From assembly GCA_016550395.1 (NCBI GenBank), contig JABXGY010000292.1, forward strand, positions 1 to 15,144: 15,144 nt of DNA. The letters run 5' to 3'. Origin of the DNA: an archaeon (GTDB lineage Archaea > Asgardarchaeota > Hermodarchaeia > Hermodarchaeales > Hermodarchaeaceae). This document shows, piece after piece, positions 6,947 through 14,271 of the stretch. The position numbers were made by a program, and so were the translations under genes. Below the pieces are notes generated by a model. It saw only the letters and a list, made by a program, of their open reading frames with translations. It searched no databases and was not told the origin of the DNA. How positions within the stretch are numbered: position 1 is the stretch's first letter; the number at the start of each line of letters is the position of its first letter.

Positions 6947-9852
6947 GCTCAGAGTCTACTCCACCAAAAATATCGCCACATACCTCAGGAAGTCGGTGGT
7001 ATATTGCTAGCTATGTCGGAAATAGCATACGAAAACATAGAACACGTTTCTTCAGTCTTCTCATCGGTATTATAATCGGTGTCTCATTGGTCGCATCAAT
7101 ATTTGTATGGACAGATACTGGCACACAGGTGGCAACCATCGATTATTTTGAAGCAAATCTCTACCAATTCGGTATTCAACAAATATACGAATCTCCCGTT
7201 GAAAGCCAGCTGATTTTTGATGTGCAAAATTGGTTCACAGAGCAATCAGCATATCAGGATTCTGATGTCGTATACCATTCGGTGGGATTACTAAATGCCA
7301 CTAATTGGAATTCAAGTACTCCCTATCTGCCACATCCTTATACCAAGGGAATAAAGGATTTCCAGGCTTTCTTTGTAGAAAATTCCTTTCTTCATCGAGT
7401 TGCACACCAGTTTCAATTTACTGGCGTTTTTGAACTATCACCTGGTGAATGTTTAGTGAGTACACGTGTAATTAAGGATGCTGAAACCCTTCTGAGCCAA
7501 ACTATTACCCTTGGTAGTGTCATTAATGTCACAATTGCCACGATATATGATGATCCTATAACAATTGGTGACTTGCTACCCCTAAACATAACTAATCTCC
7601 TTGTGGTTGGCACCTACAATATCACCAGCAATGATTCAGTTCTTTATAGATCATTTAGAGGTACGGCTCGACCGAACTATCCAGTATCTGGTTTAGAACG
7701 AATTTTTGGATGGAATGATGGAATTATCATGCAGTATAATCAGGTGAACTCGACTCAACGAGATACCCTTACAGAAAATTCCCTTTTTCCAAAACTTCTA
7801 GTTCAATTAAATCCCATGGAGGTTTCTGCAGTTGGATTAGAAAGTGTACCATCTGTTATCCGCGAAATACAGCTTGATCTGGAATATCAATATCCACAGA
7901 GATTAGCAGTGGAAGGAGAAGACCAGGTTTTTCTCCTTGAGCAGTATATTAGGGCCTATCAATCTCGTCAAACCATGGCTGTGATTGCTCTTCCTGTTAT
8001 CCTTCTTTCCATTTTCTTGACAATTTTCGCTACTAACATTTTTCTTAGTGGGCGTCGATCAGAGGTGGCAATTCTTCGCTCCCGCGGAGCGAGTTTTCGC
8101 CAACTATATGCGGCTTTCATCATGGAATTTATTATCATCGGAATAATCGCACTTTGCTTAGGTATGTTTCTCAGTCTTTTCATTGGATCGTTAATCCCTG
8201 CATCCGTGGGGTTTTTACAATTTGACCTTGGAATTTTTATTCAATTCTTTTCCAACGTCAGACTCGAACCCCTCACTTGGGCTATTGCATTTGTATCATG
8301 TCTTCTCCCCCCTCTGGTTTTTACAATGATTTACGTGCAATCATTTTTACGAACCGAAATATATCAAGCCATGGTTGGCACAGCTCCCCCTGTTGAAGCT
8401 GATTTAGGCGTCACAATCATTTACTTCATCGGTGGTGTAGCCTTACTCGGGTTTCTAATCGCCATGGTATTACTTCTCCCTGGGACTCCTTTGATTAGCA
8501 TTATGCAATTTGCCTATGCTATTGCAGTTTGGGCTCTCCTCAGTGATATCGGGTCTCGGATTGTACGACAAATCATGGCGGGAGTAACACGTGGATTTCG
8601 ACCTATCTTTGGAGAAAAAACCTTCCTCTTCGAAAAAAGCATGCGGTCTCGTCGTCACCGCATCGTTCCCCTTCTCCTTATTTTGACCTTAACATTCTCG
8701 GTTACTGTCTTTGCAGTAGTTGAAGCTCAAACTGTTCAAGATAACGTCATAACACAAGTTGGCTACTATGTTGGTGCAGATATTCGAATTGAAAGTTCAC
8801 CAATTCCTCATAATCGAACAAGTGAGGTATTATCCATTCCTGGAGTTGCTTCTGTTACACCAATACTTTCGACAACAGCTACAATCGGGCCAGTCTCTTT
8901 CACAATCTATGCAATAGATGCAGAAGCGTATGCCAATAATGGAAATTGGGATCTTACGAGTACGGTAGGGGAAAATCCGTATACAGTTCTACATTACCTT
9001 CAGAACACATCAAACGGAATCATATTTCCTCAAACAACTGCTGAACGACTAGGACGAGGAATTGGTAACAGTCTTGATATTACCGTTCATGAACAAGGGG
9101 GTGGCGTGTCAGGGCCGGCATTATTCCGGATTGTAGGCTTAGGTCACAGTGCTCCTGGATTAGGTTACTTTGACCCAGATGATCCCAATCGACCACCAGA
9201 TTCAACGAACGGGTTTGGTTTTCAAGCTCCACAAGCTTTTGCGTTAATTAACCAGAACTTTATGGTAAGCCGGAATATGAACAATACCAGGCTTATGTTA
9301 GCAAGTATTTCTGAAAGTGCAAATATCGAAGATGTTCAACTCCAGATAAACAATCTTGGTTTTCCCTCCGCGGTTTACTCTCCTATGACCTTTTCTCTAG
9401 AAGACGCCTATCCTGAAGGGTATCTTTTCAACCGGGGAATAGTTAGTATTCTTTCAATTGGCTTCTTGGCATGTGTAATTATTAGTATCATTGCCCTCAT
9501 CCTTTTCGTGGGAATCATTGTCACTGAACGACAAACTGAATATGCTATTATGCGTGCGGTAGGTAGCACCCAACGACAAATAACTGCAATTGTTGTGGGC
9601 GAATTTATTGGTTTAATCTTGACATCCTTCTTCGTTGCATTAATACTCGGCTTCTTCTTCTCATGGATCCTAATGGCAATTCTGCTTAATCTCTTCCCTT
9701 TCCCATACATAATACCCTTCCAACTGGGCATTCCCTTACTACTTCTACTCCTAGTGCTTGGAGTAGTACTTATAGGAATGAGTATCGGAACCTATATTCC
9801 TGCCCGTCGTGCAGGGCGAACTAATGTTGGACAGGTTCTCCGCAATCTCTAA
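6943..9852 (+). CDS. Large duplicated FtsX/MacB-type ABC transporter permease
   Basis: 969 residues with about ten membrane segments: roughly 36-56, 345-367, 390-418, 443-466, 490-513, 516-535, 574-594, 834-858, 881-912 and 928-950. Two large extracytoplasmic domains (about 57-344 and 595-833) follow segment 1 and segment 7. Matching cytoplasmic motifs, RRSEVAILRSRGAS (371-384) and RQTEYAIMRAVGST (863-876), each sit after a membrane helix, showing an internal duplication of the FtsX unit. The protein ends in the typical IPARRAGRTNVGQVLRNL. Ten N-x-S/T sequons all lie in the two predicted outer domains. GTG at 6943 overlaps the previous stop and has GGAGGAG (6931-6937) 5 nt upstream. MacB-like systems transmit force across the membrane to release lipoproteins, lipids or peptides; the cargo here is unknown. 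Confidence 0.9.
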   Translation: MSSESTPPKISPHTSGSRWYIASYVGNSIRKHRTRFFSLLIGIIIGVSLVASIFVWTDTGTQVATIDYFEANLYQFGIQQIYESPVESQLIFDVQNWFTEQSAYQDSDVVYHSVGLLNATNWNSSTPYLPHPYTKGIKDFQAFFVENSFLHRVAHQFQFTGVFELSPGECLVSTRVIKDAETLLSQTITLGSVINVTIATIYDDPITIGDLLPLNITNLLVVGTYNITSNDSVLYRSFRGTARPNYPVSGLERIFGWNDGIIMQYNQVNSTQRDTLTENSLFPKLLVQLNPMEVSAVGLESVPSVIREIQLDLEYQYPQRLAVEGEDQVFLLEQYIRAYQSRQTMAVIALPVILLSIFLTIFATNIFLSGRRSEVAILRSRGASFRQLYAAFIMEFIIIGIIALCLGMFLSLFIGSLIPASVGFLQFDLGIFIQFFSNVRLEPLTWAIAFVSCLLPPLVFTMIYVQSFLRTEIYQAMVGTAPPVEADLGVTIIYFIGGVALLGFLIAMVLLLPGTPLISIMQFAYAIAVWALLSDIGSRIVRQIMAGVTRGFRPIFGEKTFLFEKSMRSRRHRIVPLLLILTLTFSVTVFAVVEAQTVQDNVITQVGYYVGADIRIESSPIPHNRTSEVLSIPGVASVTPILSTTATIGPVSFTIYAIDAEAYANNGNWDLTSTVGENPYTVLHYLQNTSNGIIFPQTTAERLGRGIGNSLDITVHEQGGGVSGPALFRIVGLGHSAPGLGYFDPDDPNRPPDSTNGFGFQAPQAFALINQNFMVSRNMNNTRLMLASISESANIEDVQLQINNLGFPSAVYSPMTFSLEDAYPEGYLFNRGIVSILSIGFLACVIISIIALILFVGIIVTERQTEYAIMRAVGSTQRQITAIVVGEFIGLILTSFFVALILGFFFSWILMAILLNLFPFPYIIPFQLGIPLLLLLLVLGVVLIGMSIGTYIPARRAGRTNVGQVLRNL

Positions 9853-9872
9853 ACAAAACGGTGAATAAAATC

Positions 9873-10889
9873 ATGACAGTTCCCAATAACCTCATCAGCG
9901 GGCTCATCAAAGAAGAAGAATTTGCAGAAGTTCCTGAAAATCTAGTTTTAATGGCTCATGATGTCTACAAAATCTATCAAACCGGGGAGATTGAAACGGT
10001 CGCCTTACGTGGGGTCTCCTTTCAAATTTTTCAAGGTGAAATTGTAGCCGTTGTTGGGCCTTCAGGAAGCGGAAAAACCACCTTGGTAAATCTTCTCGGT
10101 GGAACCCTTCGTCCTAGTGCTGGTCAAGTCTATTGGTCGAATATCAAACAAGATATTGCTAAACTCGATGACCGAACAATTACTAATGCTCGACGAGGGT
10201 TCATTGGATTTGTATTCCAAGTTGACAATTTGCTTCATCACTTAACAGCTCAGCAAAATGTTGAGCTCAGTGCCCGAATTGCCGGGCTTCCCAAAACTTG
10301 GCGAGAAAAACGATCAACAGAACTTCTTGAGGCAGTGGGACTTAAGCACCGAACGAAACATATCCCTGCAAAATTATCCGGTGGAGAACGTCAACGAGTA
10401 GCTATCGCCTCTGCCCTTATGAATAATCCCGCCCTTATACTTGCAGACGAACCTACCGGTGACCTAGACCTTATCAACGCAGAAGAAATCCTTGACCTTT
10501 TCAAAGAACTCAATGAACAATACGGAACAGCCTTCCTCATCGTTACACATAGTCAATTAATTGCCTCCAAAGCGCGAAGAACCCTGGAACTTCGGGATGG
10601 CATCATTAGCGGTACACACGATGCTGGCGTCCATCTCAAACAACTGGAACGAACTCGTGTCCTGGAAGTTGATAACCAAGATCGATTACCACTTCCTGAG
10701 AATATCTTACGGGAATTAGGGCACCCACGACGATTTCAGGTGCAGGTTGATGAGGGTCGAATTGTACTCACACCTTCGATTATTGAAGATGCCGTTGCTG
10801 TCGAAGTGCGACTTGTCACCTGCCGGATTTGTGGTAAACTTGTTGCCTCAAATCGTGTAACTTGCCCCAATTGCGGCACAGCACTATGA
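9873..10889 (+). CDS. MacB-type ABC ATPase with C-terminal AbrB-like segment and zinc ribbon
   Basis: 338 residues from ATG 9873. The ATPase part (about 22-245) is complete: Walker A GPSGSGKT (62-69), Q116 in FVFQVDN, signature LSGGERQ (168-174), Walker B ALILADE (187-193, E193) and H226. It then continues for about 90 residues not usual for this family. Residues 263-301 contain VDNQDRLPLPENILRELG and GRIVLTP, resembling a SpoVT/AbrB swapped-hairpin unit. Residues 317-334 form CxxC...CxxC (C317, C320, C331, C334), a zinc ribbon at the extreme C-terminus. A GTG at 9861 is in frame but lies within GGTGA, which fits the ribosome-binding site for 9873. The gap after the permease is 8-20 bp. It probably forms an unequal ATPase pair with the 6215 product. 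The extra domains may sense, dimerise or recruit. Confidence 0.88.
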   Translation: MTVPNNLISGLIKEEEFAEVPENLVLMAHDVYKIYQTGEIETVALRGVSFQIFQGEIVAVVGPSGSGKTTLVNLLGGTLRPSAGQVYWSNIKQDIAKLDDRTITNARRGFIGFVFQVDNLLHHLTAQQNVELSARIAGLPKTWREKRSTELLEAVGLKHRTKHIPAKLSGGERQRVAIASALMNNPALILADEPTGDLDLINAEEILDLFKELNEQYGTAFLIVTHSQLIASKARRTLELRDGIISGTHDAGVHLKQLERTRVLEVDNQDRLPLPENILRELGHPRRFQVQVDEGRIVLTPSIIEDAVAVEVRLVTCRICGKLVASNRVTCPNCGTAL

Positions 10890-10924
10890 AACTATGGTCC
10901 TATAATTCCAAAATTCGTTAAAAG

Positions 10925-11896
10925 GTGCATTACTCAATAAAATTTACAAAAGAAGTAAATGCAGTCTTTGAGTGGCTACTTATGAAAGAGAACATTGGAG
11001 CGTGGTTGGCTCTTTCACGTCTTCCTTTTCATTTAGTGGGCGTACTTCCTTTCATTCTGGGCAGCCTTCTGGCATGGCAAAATCTTGGTGTTCTTCGTTG
11101 GGATATTTTTCTCTTAGGTGTGGCAGGTGTTGTACTAATTATGCTAGCTACCTATTGGGCTGGAGAATATTGGGATTATGACGTAGATTCTCTCTCTGCG
11201 CAAAAAGGATCAAGTCGATTCGCTGGAGGCTCACAAGTGCTTCAACGTGGTCTAATACAACGTCGTTCCGCGTTATACGCTTCCCTTACAGCGATCACTC
11301 TTGCTGCAACTCTCGGAATTGTGCTTCAGTTTATATTCCTCACAGGAATCTGGACCATTCCTCTTGGAATCATGGGGATAATTGGTGGATTCTTTTATTC
11401 AGCCAAACCCATTCGATGGGTAAGTCGCGGGATTGGTGAAATCTGGATTGCTTTTAATTATGGCTGGCTTCCTGTTGCTACAGCTTTCTATCTACAGGTT
11501 GGGCTTTTCGTTCCTCTCATTCATTTTCTAGCGATTCCTATTGGTCTAACTATCTTCAATGTGATTCTACTCAACGAGTTCCCCGATTATGAAGCTGATA
11601 CGGAAACTGGAAAGAATAATCTTGTTGTCCGACTGGGAATGCGTCGGGCCGCAATCTTGTATGCGTTAATTGGATTTGCCAGCTGGGTTACTATGTTCTT
11701 TTCTCTAACTTTGGGATTTTCGATTTTCTCCTGCTTCCTCTATTTCCCTGTGCTTATACTTTCAGTGAGTCTAGTAACACTGATTCTTCGTGGTTCATGG
11801 CAAAACCGAGACACATTAGAAAAACTATGTGGCTTAACCATCATTGTAAATTTAGGAACCACAATCGTGTATATCTTGGCACTCTTGGTGTTGTAA
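10925..11896 (+). CDS. UbiA-family prenyltransferase (MenA-like)
   Basis: 323 residues with about eight or nine hydrophobic helices. The two Mg-diphosphate-binding Asp motifs are present: EYWDYDVD (81-88) and NEFPDYEAD (217-225). The N-terminal block SRLPFHLVGVLPFILGSLLAW (31-51) is typical of MenA-like members. The family transfers a polyprenyl group from its diphosphate to an aromatic or other acceptor at the membrane; here the acceptor could be a quinone precursor, a lipid or a heme, and sequence alone does not decide. The start is uncertain. GTG 10925 is within AAAGGTG, with no separate ribosome-binding site, though a TATA-like CTATAATTC at 10900-10908 could give a leaderless mRNA. ATG 10982 would remove 19 residues and still keep the domain. 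The gene lies 35 bp after the ATPase and 5 bp before the radical SAM gene. Confidence 0.88.
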   Translation: MHYSIKFTKEVNAVFEWLLMKENIGAWLALSRLPFHLVGVLPFILGSLLAWQNLGVLRWDIFLLGVAGVVLIMLATYWAGEYWDYDVDSLSAQKGSSRFAGGSQVLQRGLIQRRSALYASLTAITLAATLGIVLQFIFLTGIWTIPLGIMGIIGGFFYSAKPIRWVSRGIGEIWIAFNYGWLPVATAFYLQVGLFVPLIHFLAIPIGLTIFNVILLNEFPDYEADTETGKNNLVVRLGMRRAAILYALIGFASWVTMFFSLTLGFSIFSCFLYFPVLILSVSLVTLILRGSWQNRDTLEKLCGLTIIVNLGTTIVYILALLVL

Positions 11897-11901
11897 TCAT
11901 C

Positions 11902-13161
11902 ATGACAAAATGGTTGCGCGAGTGGGGTCAACGTCCACAACGAAAAGTTCGCCCCTTTTGGCAATCACCAAGGCTTATTCTACGCCAGGCCGTTAGTGCC
12001 CTATATATTGGTGCTCTCACCCGATGGACACGATTACCTCAGTGGATCCTTAAATACGGTATTAAATGCTTACCCGGAGCTGCTGGGTCACGTGGTATGG
12101 GTTGTATTGGATTTCCTTCACATCCAGTCTGGGAAATGACTACTGCGTGTAATCTAGACTGTATTCATTGTCATACTTCTGGCGGAAAACCCGCTTCTGA
12201 TGAGCTAACCTCTCACGAAGCCAAACAGTTGCTCGATCAATTAGCGGATGAAAAGGATTTCCAGATGATGGCATTTACGGGAGGAGAACCCCTTCTTCGC
12301 CCTGATTTTTACGAGCTACTTGCATACTCTCAAGCACTCGGTTTTAGCAATACCATTGCTACAAATGCAACCCTAATTGATTACACTATTGCTAAACAGC
12401 TACGTCGATTTGGTGTTGTCATTGCCGCAGTGAGCTTAGACGGATTCAACGCAGAGTCCCATGATCGGATTCGAGGACAACCCGGTGCATTTAATGCAGC
12501 TTTAAATGGAATTCGGGCACTCCATCGAGCAGGGATTCTATTACACGTTAACATCACTGCAATGGATTACAACATGCACCAGATGAAACCTTTGATGAAT
12601 CTAATCGATCAAGTAGGCACTGGAATTCTGCTAATGTATCAACTTGTTCCGGTTGGCAGAGGATGCCAAATTAAAAACGAGGCACTTGATTTAAGCGCCA
12701 ACGAACGACTCATCCACTTCATGGCTAAAGCTCAACGAAACATTCAAGCAATCATGGAACCCGTGGCTGGTCCCCAGTACTGGTCTTACCTCCTTCAGAT
12801 GAATGGTATTAAAAATGGACCTTTACTCCGATTTGCTGAAATGGTTTTTCATGGGTGCTCTGCCGGACGGGGCTTTGTCTATGTTAAACCTAATGGGGAA
12901 GTATGGCCTTGTCCCTTTATCGAAATCTCCTGCGGAAATATTCGGAATAAATCCTTTTCAGAAATCTGGAATACAGCCCCGCTCTTCAAAGACTTACGTG
13001 AACGGGAATCTCGCCTTAAAGGTCAATGTGGAAAATGTCAATACAAGACGTTATGTGGTGGTTGTCGTGGACGAGCATTCGCTATCACGGGAGACTATCT
13101 CGCCTCGGATCCCTCGTGCTTCCTCCATCCAGAAGATCCTTCACTCGACACCTCGAGTTAA
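11902..13161 (+). CDS. Radical SAM/SPASM-domain protein, AhbC/AhbD/NirJ-like
   Basis: 419 residues from ATG 11902. The radical SAM cluster motif is CNLDCIHC (C83, C87, C90), followed by TGGEP (126-130). The SPASM end has C319, C337, C344, then C376-x2-C379-x5-C385-x2-C388 and C406, enough ligands for auxiliary Fe-S clusters. The block CGGCRGRAFAITGDYLASDP (385-404) resembles AhbD/NirJ-type enzymes of siroheme-dependent heme synthesis, but peptide-modifying SPASM enzymes are also close. About 80 residues precede the first cluster Cys, longer than is usual for that group, with a basic amphipathic stretch at about 20-60 that may touch the membrane. An in-frame ATG at 11797 lies inside ubiA and is rejected; 11902 follows the UbiA stop by 5 bp with GGTG 11 nt upstream. 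Substrate unproven. Confidence 0.88.
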   Translation: MTKWLREWGQRPQRKVRPFWQSPRLILRQAVSALYIGALTRWTRLPQWILKYGIKCLPGAAGSRGMGCIGFPSHPVWEMTTACNLDCIHCHTSGGKPASDELTSHEAKQLLDQLADEKDFQMMAFTGGEPLLRPDFYELLAYSQALGFSNTIATNATLIDYTIAKQLRRFGVVIAAVSLDGFNAESHDRIRGQPGAFNAALNGIRALHRAGILLHVNITAMDYNMHQMKPLMNLIDQVGTGILLMYQLVPVGRGCQIKNEALDLSANERLIHFMAKAQRNIQAIMEPVAGPQYWSYLLQMNGIKNGPLLRFAEMVFHGCSAGRGFVYVKPNGEVWPCPFIEISCGNIRNKSFSEIWNTAPLFKDLRERESRLKGQCGKCQYKTLCGGCRGRAFAITGDYLASDPSCFLHPEDPSLDTSS

Positions 13162-13176
13162 GGTGAAGGTCTTTTT
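13143..13176 (+). terminator. Hairpin at the convergent junction, followed by a T5 run
   Basis: ACTCGA-CACC-TCGAGT (13143-13158) is a perfect 6-bp stem with a 4-nt loop, ending on the stop codons of the two converging genes. On the plus strand TTTTT follows at 13172-13176, 13 nt past the stem. On the minus strand the hairpin directly follows the TIGR04076 stop but no T-run follows. It could help end transcription of the plus-strand cassette. The long spacer makes it weak as a classical intrinsic terminator. Confidence 0.35.
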
Positions 13177-13460
13177 GCTAGTTCGCCAGCCTTGCGTAGT
13201 TCAAAAACCACAATATTATGTGGGTCGGGACATGCCACATATGCTTTCTCAGGATCCGGTTCCCAGGGGAGTGCTCCTCCAAATTCTAACACGGTAAGAA
13301 AGGGGAACATGGCGTTATACGCCCAACGACAAATTTTCTCTTTCTCTTCAGGTTTTGATAAATCAAATTCGTCTCCAACCTTGTAAAGCCGACAAGGGCT
13401 TTTCCCTGGTTGGAACCGCAATTCATGGACACGTGCAATGATGCGATAAGCTCCTGTCAT
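13158..13460 (-). CDS. Small TIGR04076-type protein
   Basis: 100 residues with the pattern I associate with TIGR04076: VGDEFDL (28-34), a Cys-Trp pair in ICRWAYNAMFPFL (43-55), FGGALPWEPDP (60-70) and ACPDPHNIVVFEL (76-88). Cysteines 23, 44 and 77 could bind a metal or cofactor, but the biochemical role of the family is not known to me. It has no membrane segment and should be cytoplasmic. The ATG at 13460 has no strong ribosome-binding site. The gene lies 69 bp downstream of the ABC-2 permease on the same strand and may be the last gene of that operon. A TTTAAT element near 13500-13506 could be a promoter of its own. Its stop codon overlaps the radical SAM stop by 4 bp. Confidence 0.8.
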   Translation of the reverse strand: MTGAYRIIARVHELRFQPGKSPCRLYKVGDEFDLSKPEEKEKICRWAYNAMFPFLTVLEFGGALPWEPDPEKAYVACPDPHNIVVFELRKAGELAKRPSP

Positions 13461-13529
13461 AATAATGCACTCACAGTTCTTTCATTAAGCTGCTTCTTCT
13501 TTTAATCATAGCTTTTGTGTCACGATGCA

Positions 13530-14270
13530 TTATCCAGAACGCACAATGAGGCTATCTCGGTTGAAAAGTTTCACTGCTGCTCGATATAACAATAAGTCTA
13601 CAATAACTAGGATGATTATTCCGACGTAGAAAATCACCCAACTCAATCCAAGACTTGCGAGGAATCCTGAATACGCGAAGATCATTGCTGGTAAGATGAT
13701 GAACCCACCAGTTTGATAGGCTTCATAGACAGTGTTTGCCTTTCCTGAGATGATGACCATCATACCTACGGCTAGAATCGAGAACAGAAGGGGCAGAATC
13801 AGGGCCTGAAGCAGTGATAGAATATCTGGCCATACCCAGAGAAGATGTGGGGCAAATAACGAGACGATGCCATTGACCATAGCAATGGCTAATAGAAGGT
13901 TTCCATAAGCCACTATCAGTCCAGGTATAAGCGCCGTTAGAAATTTTCCTAATAAGAGCCCTCCATCAGTTAACGGTGTGGCTAATAAAGGAACGAGGGT
14001 ATGGCGTTCTTTCTCGCCAACAATTGAATCTGCTGCAATCAGCACTGGGAGCATTATAGGGAGCATGATAATCACTATGCTCATAATAGTTGATGTCATG
14101 AAATTGAAATCAGCTGGATTCGTCAATCCCATAAGAAGCGTCCAGTAGGTCCATAAACCACCAAAGATCACGGACATTATCATTACCATTATGGGTATCG
14201 ATTTCACTTGACGGCTTTTGAAGACCATCCGAATTTCTGTTCGTGCCATTAGCCATGCCTTTTTCCACAT
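13530..14270 (-). CDS. ABC-2 type transporter permease (NatB-like)
   Basis: 246 residues with about six membrane segments (roughly 25-46, 60-80, 109-131, 150-174, 186-205, 208-228). After segment 2 it has ADSIVGEKERHTLVPLLATP (80-99), the typical ABC-2 motif in which a DxxxGEKE stretch is followed by TL..LL..P at the membrane surface. The start is the ATG at 14270: GGAGGG (14278-14283) lies 7 nt upstream, and the ATPase stop is at 14272-14274, leaving 1 bp. An open frame continuing to 14396 would overlap the ATPase gene and is rejected. Together with that ATPase it forms a NatAB-like exporter. The substrate cannot be deduced; drugs, sodium, lipids and peptides are all known for the family. 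Confidence 0.9.
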   Translation of the reverse strand: MWKKAWLMARTEIRMVFKSRQVKSIPIMVMIMSVIFGGLWTYWTLLMGLTNPADFNFMTSTIMSIVIIMLPIMLPVLIAADSIVGEKERHTLVPLLATPLTDGGLLLGKFLTALIPGLIVAYGNLLLAIAMVNGIVSLFAPHLLWVWPDILSLLQALILPLLFSILAVGMMVIISGKANTVYEAYQTGGFIILPAMIFAYSGFLASLGLSWVIFYVGIIILVIVDLLLYRAAVKLFNRDSLIVRSG

Positions 14271-14271
14271 T

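Noticed and set aside
9408..9731. 107-codon minus-strand frame
   Set aside because: It is the complement of the C-terminal membrane helices of the permease, and its composition is that of an antisense shadow.
11797..11901. Upstream extension of the radical SAM frame to an ATG at 11797
   Set aside because: It lies inside the end of the UbiA gene and has no ribosome-binding site; the ATG at 11902 follows the UbiA stop with GGTG upstream and gives a normal N-terminus.
12803..13297. 164-codon plus-strand frame overlapping the SPASM region
   Set aside because: It is a shadow of the radical SAM gene and of the opposing TIGR04076 gene, with no recognisable motif.
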